A stretch of DNA of 64,000 nt, from assembly GCA_021234155.1 (NCBI GenBank), contig JAJEKV010000516.1:62001-126000 (forward strand), given 5' to 3'. The DNA is from Isoetes taiwanensis. Taxonomy: Eukaryota; Streptophyta; Lycopodiopsida; Isoetales; Isoetaceae. This document shows, one piece after another, positions 34,554-45,900 of the stretch. How positions within the stretch are numbered: the stretch's first letter is position 1; every line of letters starts with the position of its first letter. The position numbers and the translations under genes were made by a program. Under the pieces are notes generated by a model. It saw nothing but the letters and a program-made list of their open reading frames with translations, did not search any database and had not been told where the DNA came from.

Positions 34554-36489
34554 GAAGAGATGTTTGAGGGTGAGTTAGGACCAATTTCCCGATCGTGCAG
34601 AGTATCATCTTCGAGATTTGTGATAACACTGCATAAGTGTTTGAGCATTTCAGGGCTTCTGTGTCAATATCTTCAGGTTTACTTTCCTTAGCATTAGCAG
34701 GGTTTTGAGATCCATTCACTGTTGAGAGAACAGCCAAAGAACCTATGTTGAGGTCTGCAGGAGTCTGGACTAGCAAATCCTTATGCTTGATAGTACCTTT
34801 TTCATTAATTAATGAAACCACATTCAAACAATCTGACTCAGGTATTTGTTTTTTTGAGTCAAGTGTCCTTTGAGCATGCAAATCCTGTGAGCCTTTGGAA
34901 GACTGGACACTTGTAAGTTTCCTGGAGTCCTGTAAAATACTTGATAGAGTTTTGTGCAAATCAATCTTTTTTGGCAATTCAGGAGCTTTGCCTTTCCTGT
35001 TTAGCAAGTTTAAATTGTGATCAATATTTGCCTTACTAATTACAGGAAATTGAGAAGGCTCAGTAGCTTTGTTATGAACTCGATCATTTTGCACAGTCAC
35101 ATTTTTCAATCCAACAGATGGAGGGTTTTCTTTGATGAAGATACCTTTGTTCAAAACCTTAATTCCAACTGGTTTGATAGGGAGAGATGTGCTGTTGGTG
35201 AGTTGAGACCTGGAGGAGCTTGCAGAATGTTGTGGCACTTGTTTTCTTGCTTCCCTCTGCTTTTGAATTCTTCTTGCACTGCCATTGATTCTTTTCCACT
35301 CATTTTGAGGTTTGGAGATATCATAAGAAACCATGGTTTCTACCAGATCCTTGTGATAGCTATTTGAATTATCACTGTATGATATGACTGCAATTCCATG
35401 ATTGGTAGGCATGGAAACTCCATCTGATTTTTTTGGTGCAGTTGAATCCCTGTTACCTTCTTGATAAGGACAATCACTGCCATTTGGATGTCTCAGGTTG
35501 CAATTTTGGCAAAGGTTTGGTAAACCTGCCCATCTGAGTTGCAAGGTAGATTTATTCCCAAAGTAGTCCAAGAAAGGAAGTTCAGAGGGGATGATCTTGG
35601 TGGTGTCAAGCTGGACAAAGCACTTGGGAGGTTTGTAAGGGTAGTACTCGATGAGTCAAGTAGGTGCCAATAGAGTTGAAGATTGTGGAAAAACAGTCTT
35701 CATTCCAGTAAATAGGACTGAGCTCACTCATGGTAACAGAGGCAACATGAAATTTATTGAATTCATTGAGAGGTAATCTCGCATTCCATTTGAGAAAAGA
35801 TATTTGAAATGTTTCAATAGTGGAGAAGCCAAGCTTGAGCAAGAAGTTTGAGGTCCTTGTGCATCCACATTCAACCAGAATGTAGGGATAATTTAGCCAG
35901 TAGATCGAAGTTAATTACAATGCCTTTGTGGAGTCTAAGAAGATGATCCCAAAGTTTTCAATTTTAAGCCAATCGAGTCTACTTTGACTATAACAGCAAT
36001 TTTAGACAATGATTCAATCTTAGAGGCAACCACAGGTGAGTTAAGTTGAATACCTCTGAAAAGCTGGATATTGGTAGGTGCCCGGGATTGTTGGTATTCG
36101 AAGTCAAAGGCCAGTTGCTCATCAAGAGATAACGGGGATGTCGGCCTCGGGAACAGTGGAATTGGCACACCATTGACATCCAAATTTGGCAAAGTTTGGG
36201 ATCCTCTTGGGTCAAGAGATAGAGTATCCCAATTTGGAGCAAAATGACTATAGTGATGCATTTCTGTTGCCTTAGGAGCAGAGTTAGAGAAATCTCCAAA
36301 TTTAATGAATTTAGAAGGATCACGGTGGAGAATACTTAACTGAGCAAGAAGATCGTCTCTGGCAGCAGAAGGGAGGAGCATAAAGTTATGAATAAAAGAG
36401 AGGGAAGATGGGTTTAGGGCAGACGAGTCAATGAAGGATATTTTTTTTTGGGGAAATACCGCCATTAATGCCTGAGAAAAGAAATTCAA
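34554..36489 (-). pseudogene. LINE 1 ORF1, N-terminal and middle part (DUF4283, zinc knuckle)
   Basis: Begins MNFFSQALMAVFPQKK at 36,489. After a frame change, the DUF4283-like core appears at about 35,840-35,600 (LKWNARLPLNEFNKFHVASV, MSELSPIYWNED). It is followed by a variant zinc knuckle, LCQNCNLRHPNGSDCP (about 35,510). This is the order seen in ORF1 of plant L1 elements. A long frame from 35,571 runs to the insertion edge, with another frame change at about 34,620, where the reading that joins the downstream part (LEDDTLHDREIGPNSPSNIS) lies in a different frame. These changes make ORF1 non-functional as printed. Confidence 0.8.
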
Positions 36490-36540
36490 ATGTGAGTGGC
36501 TAACGGTAGGAGGGGGTGAGAAAAAAAAGATCGGGGAAGA

Positions 36541-37440
36541 TCAGGAGGAACAAAGCAAGAGAATAATCTATCTAAGAACTAAGAAGGAAAGGAGAACCAT
36601 AGATCCGCCAAAAATACCTTGAGAGCATCCATTAATTGCATCAATCTGAGAAAATTTTCACTTGAATTTTTTTATCCCGTCCATTCACAGTGGACTTGAA
36701 AGATTCTTTGTTGCTGAAATATTTCTTTTGCCCGTGAATTCCGCATACCCAAGATTCAATGATCACAGACTCTAATTCCTCCTGTGTGTGTTGTAGTAGT
36801 GTATTCTGGAGCAAATAGGGAATCGGGAAAGACTTGATGAAGAACTAGCGATTCCCGGAGAGTAGAATGAGCACCAAAAAGAAAACCACCGAAATTCTGC
36901 TTTTCTGCTTCAAGATTGTAAAAAATTTAGTATCCATACATAGGAAATCTGATGATGAGGAGGATAATTTTTGGGCCTCTAGGGCCAGCAAGTTGAGGAG
37001 AGCAAATTCGGATCAAAAGGAAAATTCTGGGTGGGTGAGATCAAGAAAATGTTTGAATCATATGGGACAAAAAAATTCAAGAAAATTTATACTGATTAGT
37101 GACGTGTCCATTCTTTATGTGGTGAGAATTCCCCCTTTGTGTAAAAATTCTAACGGTGCATTGTTTTCAAACGCTGATACATTTTCATTCTTGGCTTCTA
37201 GGCGGGTGAAGACATCAAGAAATTCCTATAGAAAAGCTTGGCATTACGAAGAAAAGCTTGGCAATCCAATGAGCCCCATGCTAGATGTCCATTTGACATT
37301 TATAAAATAATGATGCACATTCATTTTGGTAGGCTTGAGAATTTTTGAATCTCCAGTGGATGATAAGTACAAGCCAAAGATTTATCAAGTGCATGATTAG
37401 GCCCTCGAGTTGGAATTCAATGAAACATAGAAGTTAAAAT
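36541..37440. other. No gene recognised
   Basis: One 147-codon plus-strand ORF (36,867-37,310) shows no recognisable motif and has random-looking composition. I leave it uncalled. Confidence 0.35.
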
Positions 37441-38225
37441 GACATTATCTTCTTACCATTGTAGGAAGATAAATTCAACTCATCAAAACCGCAAGCTACC
37501 TAAGAGAGGCAAGGAGAACAAAGGGAACACAATTGAAAGAAAGCCACATTTGGGCATCTCCACTAAAAAACCAACAACAATAGTCATAATGCTGACGGTA
37601 AAGTCACATCTGGGCATCTCCACTAAAAAACCAACAACAAGAGTCACAATCGATAAGCCACATCCGAGCATCTCCACTAAAAACCAACACCAAGAGTCAC
37701 AATGCTATAATGCTACCGAGAGCCACATATTAGCCACAATGTCAATCTTTGCTCGACTATGCCGAAAAAGAGCCACACATTAGCCACCATGCTAATCTTT
37801 GCCCGAAAGCAATAATACTCCTCTATAGCCCGCACAAATGAGAAATCCAACCAAAGTAATGGATCAGCGGATCCAATGTTGAGAAGGTACAAAGGTTTAT
37901 CCCAACACTCGTGCAAACTCACGTAATAGAGGTTGGGTGGATGGGTGCGTGGGTGGGTGACAAGGATGGTCTCTGACAAACCAAAGCGGATGTAGATGAG
38001 TGATGAGAAGGGAGAGAAAGAAGGGTATAAAAAGGAAGTCAGAAAACTGTAACTGTCAAAACTCTCATGGCAATGGTTTTGACAATTACATCATTAACCG
38101 AAGATAAATTCAATTGTCAAAACCAGCAAGCTAATTAAGAGGAGCAAGGAGAAGAAAGAGAACACAACTGAAAGAAAGCCACATCTGGGCCCACTAAAAA
38201 ACCAACAACAAGAGTCACAATGCAG
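37441..38225 (+). repeat. Nested repeat: three tandem units plus a distant fourth
   Basis: A unit of about 57-69 bases with the core GCATCTCCACTAAAAAACCA and AAGAGTCACAAT is repeated three times at about 37,541-37,730. A fourth, shortened copy lies at 38,177-38,222. Upstream flanks are also duplicated: GAAGATAAATTCAA...CAAAACC and AAGGAGAA..AAAG(G)GAACACAA...TGAAAGAAAGCCACAT occur at 37,465-37,546 and 38,100-38,183. A duplication of about 640 bases followed by local expansion explains the pattern. No coding role is seen. Confidence 0.75.
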
Positions 38226-41074
38226 AAAAATAGAGGCAACATAGTCAAGAGCTACAGGGAGGGACAGAGGAAGCTAACAAATGGGCCAAAGCACTAGGGT
38301 CTATAGGACCTAAGCCTAAGGAACGGAAAACAAGTAGTTGTTGTTGGATAGAAGGCGAAACATAACCATCTTTAGCTGAATCAGAGCGCCAACAACCATG
38401 AGCCTTGAAAATTCTATCCGGGACATTTGTTAGCCTAAAACCTGGAATTTTAGCCTAACCTCAAAGGAATCTTAAACAGAATGGTTAGAACCTCCAGATC
38501 ACTTAGGGTGATCAATCCTTGTCATATGAAACCAGAAAATTCATTTTTGAAGTGCTAGTTTTTTCAAAATCACTAGAGTCCCTGAAACTGAAAAAACTGT
38601 CAGAGCAAAAACTGAACTTGCAGACACACCTTGAGAGATTTTGAAGATCTGATTGGTGTTATAAGTGGTCAACAAGCAGAGGAAAATGGTGGAGAAGATT
38701 TGACTTGATTTGAATAAGGGAGGGTCAAGAAAATCGAGGTCAAAGGCAGGTCAAAAAGTTGGCCAGTGCCAAACAGAGAGCCAAATTTTTGCGAGATGGA
38801 GTTTGATGGGAAATTTTGGGTTGGGATCACGTAAACAACTTCAAAATAGCCTCTAGATCACGTGCAAAAGGTTTGAATAGCAAAAGGATGTTTTAGTTTT
38901 CCTGTAAGTAAACAAAACCTCAAGAAAAGAACAAACTCTGTAACAGTTATGAAAAGAAATCTTTTTATATGTTTTCTCCAGAATGTATAGGTTTCTAGGA
39001 TTCCTATAAGGATGAAATACAACTATCCGAAGAGGATATAATCTCCGAGTAAGTGTTTTTGGTCTTGTTTTTGGTTTTTGTTTTTTAAAGAGCAATGCGA
39101 ATTACAAAAATGGATGTACAATGATGAAAACGATTTTTCGTGCAAAGACTATGCATTATAGCAATGTGGTACGTAAAGTTTGATAATGTCAGCAGGTGGT
39201 ATTACCAAAGTTTCAAAATAATAATGCTTGAGTAATAATGCTTGAGAGCAATTCCAAGATCGTATGAGTCTTTCGAGTGCTTCAAAAAATACCAATGAAG
39301 TAATATGGAATGATTATTTAAGTTTGCAATCGAGGTGCCCGATCTTTGAAGCAGTCACAACTTTGGGACTTCAATCTCGAAGCAGTAGAGCTGGAATCTG
39401 AAAGAAGCAGAAAGCAAAATGATATCAAAATATTGAGGCGCCAAAATCACGGAGAGGTATATCTCTCAGGGGTGTCGATTTGATCTGTAATCTTTGGTTT
39501 AAGAACCGTTCCTCTCACAAAACTAGCTCTCGAAAGTGATTTTAGGCCTAATTTGAGCAATTTCTCACGGATCAAATGCCACGGAGGGTCCCCAAGGTCT
39601 CGGAAAAGGTTCAGGAGTTGATCTCGGGAAAAATTGGCGGATTCAATCAAATTTAGGCAATCTAATTGGCGGATTTAGCGGGGATCCCCTATTTCTTAGG
39701 GTTCATCAAAAATTCTTAAGGGTGATATATCCCACGGCACAAAGAAACGAACGGCGGCTTACCGTATATAAGGAATAGTGTTGACCCCACTATTAAGTTT
39801 ACGTGCCCACGCAGAGGGGACACCCGGCCAGGTGGTTCGGCCCCCCCTGGCTGCCGTGGAAAAAATGGGGGTGACTGGAACTATCTGAGAAATAGATAGG
39901 TAGATAGGCTAGAATAGGTTTTTATTTTTTTGGCACGCATCCCAAGAATCAATTTTGAAGGCCTTCCCAAGGGTTTTTTTCAAATTTAAAAGGCCATGTT
40001 AGCTCTTTTTTGCCAAGCTTTCCATCTAGAAGGTTTTAGGTCAAACTGAAACATTTAAATTTTTGTCCATTTTGACCCATGGTCAATGAATATTGCAACA
40101 TAGGGATGGTGAAAAAGTCATGGGAAAAAAAAGATGGGGAAAAGGGTGTAAATAGGCTATACTAGGGTTTAGGAAGATGAAATGAGAAAGAGAAAAGAGT
40201 TTTCTTGCCTTTGAAGTTTTTCAAGATCATTAGGGAGCAATTCTCAATTGAAGGTAGGATCAATAAAAAAAATGGGTAGTGAAATGATGGGAAAAAGGTC
40301 TCAAAAGTGAAAAAACATGGTGAGAGAAAGGTTATAAAAGGTTCATAGGACATAAAAAGGTGGATATGGAATGAAGACAAGATGGGTACCTCTCAGAGCA
40401 CTTGATTTCATCTCAGATTGTCTCTAATGCTCAAATCATACCTCATGGTGAAGATACATTTGCTCAAAGCCTAAGGGTCTTCCAAACTTCTATAAGGGTC
40501 TTCCAAACTTCAAGGCTAGAATAAGAGCATGTTTCACTTCCAAGATGGCATCCTTATATGTGTGACTTCAAACTACTAATGAAACTCAAGCAAGCTTTCA
40601 TAAGGTTGAGCTTTGGTAAAACATCTTGTGCTTCCTTGATAATCTTGCTATAGCCTTTGCCTGGTCTTCAAATCAAAGGAAAATGTTAAACAAATGGGAA
40701 TGTGTCTAAAAGGTATTTTACCTCAAGGAAAAGATTAGGCTATAAAAGGAGATCCCCAATGCCTTCCAAACTTGGTCAAATGTCTTCCAAACTCTAATGG
40801 GATCACAATAGCCTGAAACTTTTCCTTAGAGGAAATATGGATGAAACAAAAGTTTTTGATAATAGATGCTAGTCCATGTTGCCAGAAATGGGCAACAACA
40901 TTCAAAGCAACTACTGAAGTGGCTCCTCCTCTTCTTGCTGATTACCAAAAGCACTTGCAAGCACAATTTCATTATTTTTGGATAATATCTGAATTTATGG
41001 ACCATTTTTTAAATTGTGGCATCAATAACTCTTTTTCATACACTAATTGACATCCCCTGCGAGTTGCATATGCC
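38226..41074. other. No gene recognised; probable old repeats
   Basis: Short frames only. The segment at 40,470-40,800 has recurring phrases such as GGGTCTTCCAAACTTC (about 40,468 and 40,497) and CTTCCAAACT. It may be repeat-derived. A GC-richer patch lies at about 39,750-39,870. Confidence 0.35.
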
Positions 41075-42400
41075 TCAACAGCATGCATGGGTATCTTGAT
41101 AGTATTGGGTATCTTCTTCTTGTTTGATGGCTCCCAAGCATAGTCGATAGTCTCTAGTTCTATGGGTCACTTGCAGTTGTTGGCCTCCATCTTTTCTTCC
41201 AGCATAATTAGCTGGGTAGACTTGGTTCCTCACCGGGACTGGCTCCCACCAAGTGACCAGAATTCTCCTTCTTATCATCCATTTGTGGCTCCTCAGTAGC
41301 TAGGCCTACCCAAGTTGGGCACAACACATCATCAGGGTGTGCCATAATAAGCATACATTTCTTCAAATCTTTGTATGGATTGACTTCTGGTACAGGTTTG
41401 TCCTTCCACGGACCGACATAAGGAGGAGTAATGCTAGCAATGGGTTCCACCACTACCGCTATATCAGGCAGAGTACATTCCTGCCTAGTGTGTGGCCAGA
41501 AGTCATCGTAACTGCCTTCGTCACCCGTGATCCTCTCCAGCTCTTCCAAGAGTCTCCTCCAATATTCAGTTGTGGACGTAAACTGCGCTGAGCACTTGAC
41601 TGTTTCTGGAGCACCCTTGTTATAGTTGAGATTGCAACCCAATGCAATATATGCTTGTGGATACTGTTTTGCAGCTGGCCGAGTTCCTTCACCGACTTAT
41701 TGGGAGGCAGTCGCTTAGGATGTCCAACTGGCATCAAGGGCCTTCTGTCGTCTCCTTCTTTCCACATCCTTATTCCGCCAGCAGGCAACCGCTACAAGTA
41801 AGTGGGCTGAGCTTTGTAATACATGACTGGCCAATCACCATTCATAGCAAATCTGAAAGTCAGAGGGGTGGTGTGACCAGTCAATCTATCATCCCCATCT
41901 GGTATGTACCCTTCTATGAAACCCTTCAAATCTGGAACTTTGTCAACAACATAGGGCACAGGTGTATTCAAGTTGCATGTGTGGAATTCATACAATAGTT
42001 CAGGCATTGTCAGCACCTCGGCCTTCTTTAAAGCACTTATTATAAGCGACATTTGCTTTCGAAATAAAAAGGTCCTTTGATCCTCTCAGTTTTGTGCAAA
42101 TGGGTTTTCGCTTTTAGATCTTCAAGAAGGCTCTTGTTATAGCTATGGTGGTCGTTCTTCCTTCCTTCCTTCTTATTCTTTGGTTGTCCAGTCCATCAGA
42201 CCCTTGGCTACCAGATTGGACATGGAGGTCGATGATCTTCTCTTTGTAGAGCAGCAGCATGGACTTGGGCGAAAAGATTAGCTCTGCTAGTCATAGCTGG
42301 GTCCTCTGTTTGCTAGATCCTCTGTTTTCTTCAGGTTAGACAGGAAGTAGCTGACATCTCTGCTCCAAGGGCACCACGGCTTTGCGTTCCTGGGCTGCCA
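41075..42400 (-). pseudogene. Unidentified, frame-broken protein gene
   Basis: Overlapping minus-strand frames read like one protein with several single-base changes. In order: a possible start MAAQERKAVVPLEQRC near 42,400; MSLIISALKKAEVLTMPEL (42,052) through NTPVPYVVDKVPDLKGFIEG; PAGGIRMWKEGDDRRPLMP; GCNLNYNKGAPETV; EYWRRLLEELERITGDEGSY; and PTWVGLATEEPQMDDKKE. A frame change then leads to ILVTWWEPVPVRNQVYPANY, ending at 41,075. The pair WVGLA and VTWWEP is distinctive, but I do not recognise the family. A transposon-derived or lineage-specific gene are both possible. Sequence from 42,050 to 42,340 carries several stops. Confidence 0.4.
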
Positions 42401-42589
42401 TCTTCCTATAAAATGAATGAAGCAAGGAGCTATAACAGATGCATACAGTGGAATGGTTTGGCGGCGGTGACAAAAACAAGCTTGCTACTGTTAAGATTAG
42501 AAATAAATATTTTACAGATGTTAAGCTTTGGTGGTGATAAGGTGCATGTGAATGCACTATAGATAGCTTTCTGACTATGGCAATATTTT

Positions 42590-42905
42590 GCAGGTTGAAA
42601 ATGTACATCTAACATTGGCATTAATGAGGAGATGAGCAAGGCATCATTCATGAAGCCAATGGCCTCCAGGTTATACTTCATAGAACATTGTGAGCTTTTG
42701 CATCACGTTCCAGCAGTCAATGCTGCCATAATGGTAAATTTATTTTCTGTATATCTAAATGTTATTTTTAGAGATGTAAAGATTGTAACCACTTAAATTA
42801 TGCTATCCATGATAAAAGGTTGAGTTGAAGGCATTGCTATCAGACAAAACATATGTTTGGCAATCTGTTAGAGAATGCAAACTTGCAATCAAGAGTGAGT
42901 GACAC
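42590..42905 (+). pseudogene. Possible pair of exons from an unidentified gene
   Basis: Plus-strand sequence at about 42,630-42,729 reads NEEMSKASFMKPMASRLYF and onward to a GT donor (ATAATG|GTAAAT). After an AT-rich gap, about 42,821-42,900 reads VELKALLSDKTYVWQSVREC. Both look like coding sequence, but the family is unknown and the evidence is weak. Confidence 0.2.
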
Positions 42906-45900
42906 CACGAAGACTGGAGGTAACTAATTATGAAAATGGAAAGATCGGGGAAGCTGGCTTGGACCTTTGCTGATTCCTTGCGACCACCAGTTGAACAATC
43001 ATCAAGTAAATTAGTTTGGGTGACTGTTAAAGTAACTTTGGATAAATCTCTTTTTGAGCTTGGTTTATTTGTAGAGTAAACAAAAAGCGTTGCACTTGCA
43101 AGTAAGGTGGTAATTTAACTGCTTCTAACTACTTTTTCCTTATTATTTTTTTAGTTCTTATTATGTGGTTCTCATGATAGTTTATGATTATTATTTTTTT
43201 GAAGGACTTGAGCCTTTATTATCCAGAGAAAGTTACAAAGTACAATGGGGACTAAAAACTCAGTGGAGAGAATGTCCACCCGAGCAAAACTACCCCACTC
43301 AAATACAACATCTAAACAATATGAAGACCAAGCAAAAACTCATAAGTAAGTATGAATCTGAAGATAGTGCTCCCAAATATGGCTTTTCACCTCATTAGCA
43401 ACTGATGAGCACTTGAATGCATTGTTCTTGCATGAACGTTTAATGGATTTCCTGTTGGATTGGATATTGTAGATCAGGAGAATTTGGCTTCCTTATAAAC
43501 TGAGCACAAATGATCAAACATTCATCGCCAGTCTAGAGAGTCTTGACAGCACAAATGACAGAGAAGTTATCTCTATAGAGGTCCAACATATCTTTGAAGA
43601 GTTTGTCGTTGCAGTGATGATGAAGACTATATGCTTTAGCTATCACCATGATCATAACAAGTCATAACATAAACCAAGGCAACTTTAGCAGCGCAAGTTA
43701 TCCTACCCCACACTGTCTTATTGCACATGATGTAGTGCACTTTCTTCATGCATACATGTATATTATATCTGTATATTATATCTCTATAGGGCCCGAAGAC
43801 TTTGCCTGCGCAAACAAGCACTTTTCTACTATAGCGAATGAGTATCATCTTGTGCACACTCCATCATCGAGAAGGCCACGATGATGATGGTAATCCAACT
43901 ACGATACCTTCGAGAATAGACGAAATGAACCTTATATTGAAAGCAAGCTTCTACTTAGTGATTACAACTTTTTGCTATTTTTTTTATAAAAAGCTATTGA
44001 ATGGATACACAATATGTACTGATAATGACACTGCCTCTTAGCAAAAAGAACGTGAATGTACTATAGCCATGGGAAAGGTCAAGCATATGTATCAGGAGCA
44101 GCATTTGGCAAATGTGCATTCATATTGAGAGTTAACATCGGCTTCCATTGGCGATGGCAAGGTATTGCACACACGTTAATTTTTCATTTGGATTCTTTTC
44201 CTGATTTTCATGCGTTAATTTTGTAACTTGAATACTTCAATATGAGAGCATCTACAACCCTGATTGGCACAAGCCATTCTATGTGCTATCAAAACTGTAT
44301 AACATGTAACAAAAATCCAGTCCAATGAGACTCAAAATTCTAGTGTGGAAGGTGCCAAAGGCACACTTAGACGATCAAAAGGTGACGTACACACATTACA
44401 TACTATAATACACACTATTTTAAACAAGACATTGTCATCTTTTGTAGGTATTATTGTACATACTATATTAACTTTTCCTTTTAATAATAAAACTCGCATT
44501 TTGTTTGATTAGTGGCAATCTTTGTTGTTTCTTACCTCATAAGATTTGCATTTGTAGTTTTGTATAGTTCTACCTATAATTGTTGATTGGTTTTTCTCTA
44601 AGTCCCCTTGAGTCCATAATCTAGGAAAAGGACATGTGATTCTTGATGGAAGAAAAGGGACTCGAAGTTTTTCTTAAGTCGCCTCAAAGGACACACATTT
44701 GATGATTATTTTCTAGCAGCATATTCTGCAAATGAGTGAATTCATTATTCTGTTGTCTAGATCCTTGAGTTTTCCAGGTCATTTTACCGTGTAAACATTG
44801 TAGCACTTGCCTATTGAAGTTGCGACCCGAGGAATAGCATCTTTTGGCATGTGCAAGCTTACCATCTTTTATGATAGTTCCATTCTTATGTTCAGCCTTA
44901 GCACCCCGGGGAAGCATGTAGGCTGCTATATAAGGATGGTATTTGAAAATTGACGTGGGAAAAAAGCGATATGTTGGAGAAGTTTGTCATGTACGGCGGG
45001 TTGGCATTATGCGGACCTGGCTTTTACAAAAGATGGTGACGTTGGGCCATTTTAGGTTTAATTTTTGGGCCTTTGGTTTGTGAGCTTAAGCTATAAATTG
45101 TTTTATAATCTCAAAATGGACAATAAGCAAAACATTACATAACCCCCTTGAATTATCAATTGATTTAAATAAAGCATCCATATCTATGATGTTAATAATT
45201 GATACGTGGCAAAAGGCTAAGTTTTTCCAATATTGGCTAAATTTTGGATAGAGATTCGGACACTCTGAGAACTCCTTTTGGCTAATCGGTTACGTTAAAA
45301 TTGTTATAGGATGAACAACAACAAACTAGAGTTTTAGATATGAGGCTATGTACGTAAAGGCGGTTTGACCTTGGTTATTGTGTGATGTTGTTATGCGACA
45401 ATTGGCATCAAGCTTTTACCAACTTAGAGGGGTGTTAGGTATGGGTTTACGTAATTATTCATGAGGGGTTTAGTACTTTTGTTTTTAAGTTTTACAATAT
45501 TGTCTTTGGGTTGGGTCTTTGGAAGTGAAGGGCGACAATAATGAATTGTATATGAATTATATATAGATTGAAAAAGCAAACCTTATATGGAAAACATTCG
45601 TTCAACCTTTGGTACAACCCGCTTTTCCCCTCCTTGAAAAGTCCTTGGCCCATTCTTCCCAACCCTTTGTAGGCAATCATCCCTATGGATTTATTTTTGA
45701 AAGATGTTGGTCTAAGTGGCAACTTTGAGTTTTTTCTATTTAAGCAAGGGTCATATCAACATGGTTTTTCTATTACGAGAAAAATTATTTCGCTTAGGAT
45801 CACGTTAAATGACTTTGTCAAGCGTGTGAAAAGAATACGTTAGGGCATAGGGTTTCTGTTTTAAGGTCTAGAGTTTTAGAGTTAATTCAAGGATTTATCA

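Larger units (their letters stand above)
28612..36540 (-). mobile_element. LINE 1: L1-type retrotransposon carrying two hAT-like insertions
   Basis: This is a nearly full-length LINE on the minus strand. ORF1 begins at 36,489 with a DUF4283-like region and a zinc-knuckle-like motif and ends at 33,084. ORF2 begins 40 bases later at 33,044 with the endonuclease, followed by reverse transcriptase and a zinc-binding region ending at 28,612. Two non-autonomous elements split it: one in ORF1 (33,948-34,553) and one in the reverse transcriptase (30,730-31,333). Both are flanked by short duplications of LINE sequence. Single-base frame changes also break both ORFs. Long intact stretches remain, including about 700 codons after the first insertion, so it is younger than LINE 2. 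Confidence 0.9.

Noticed and set aside
37541-37730. CRISPR-like array
   Set aside because: The units are long, imperfect and lack regular unique spacers, and the genome is a plant. It is a minisatellite.
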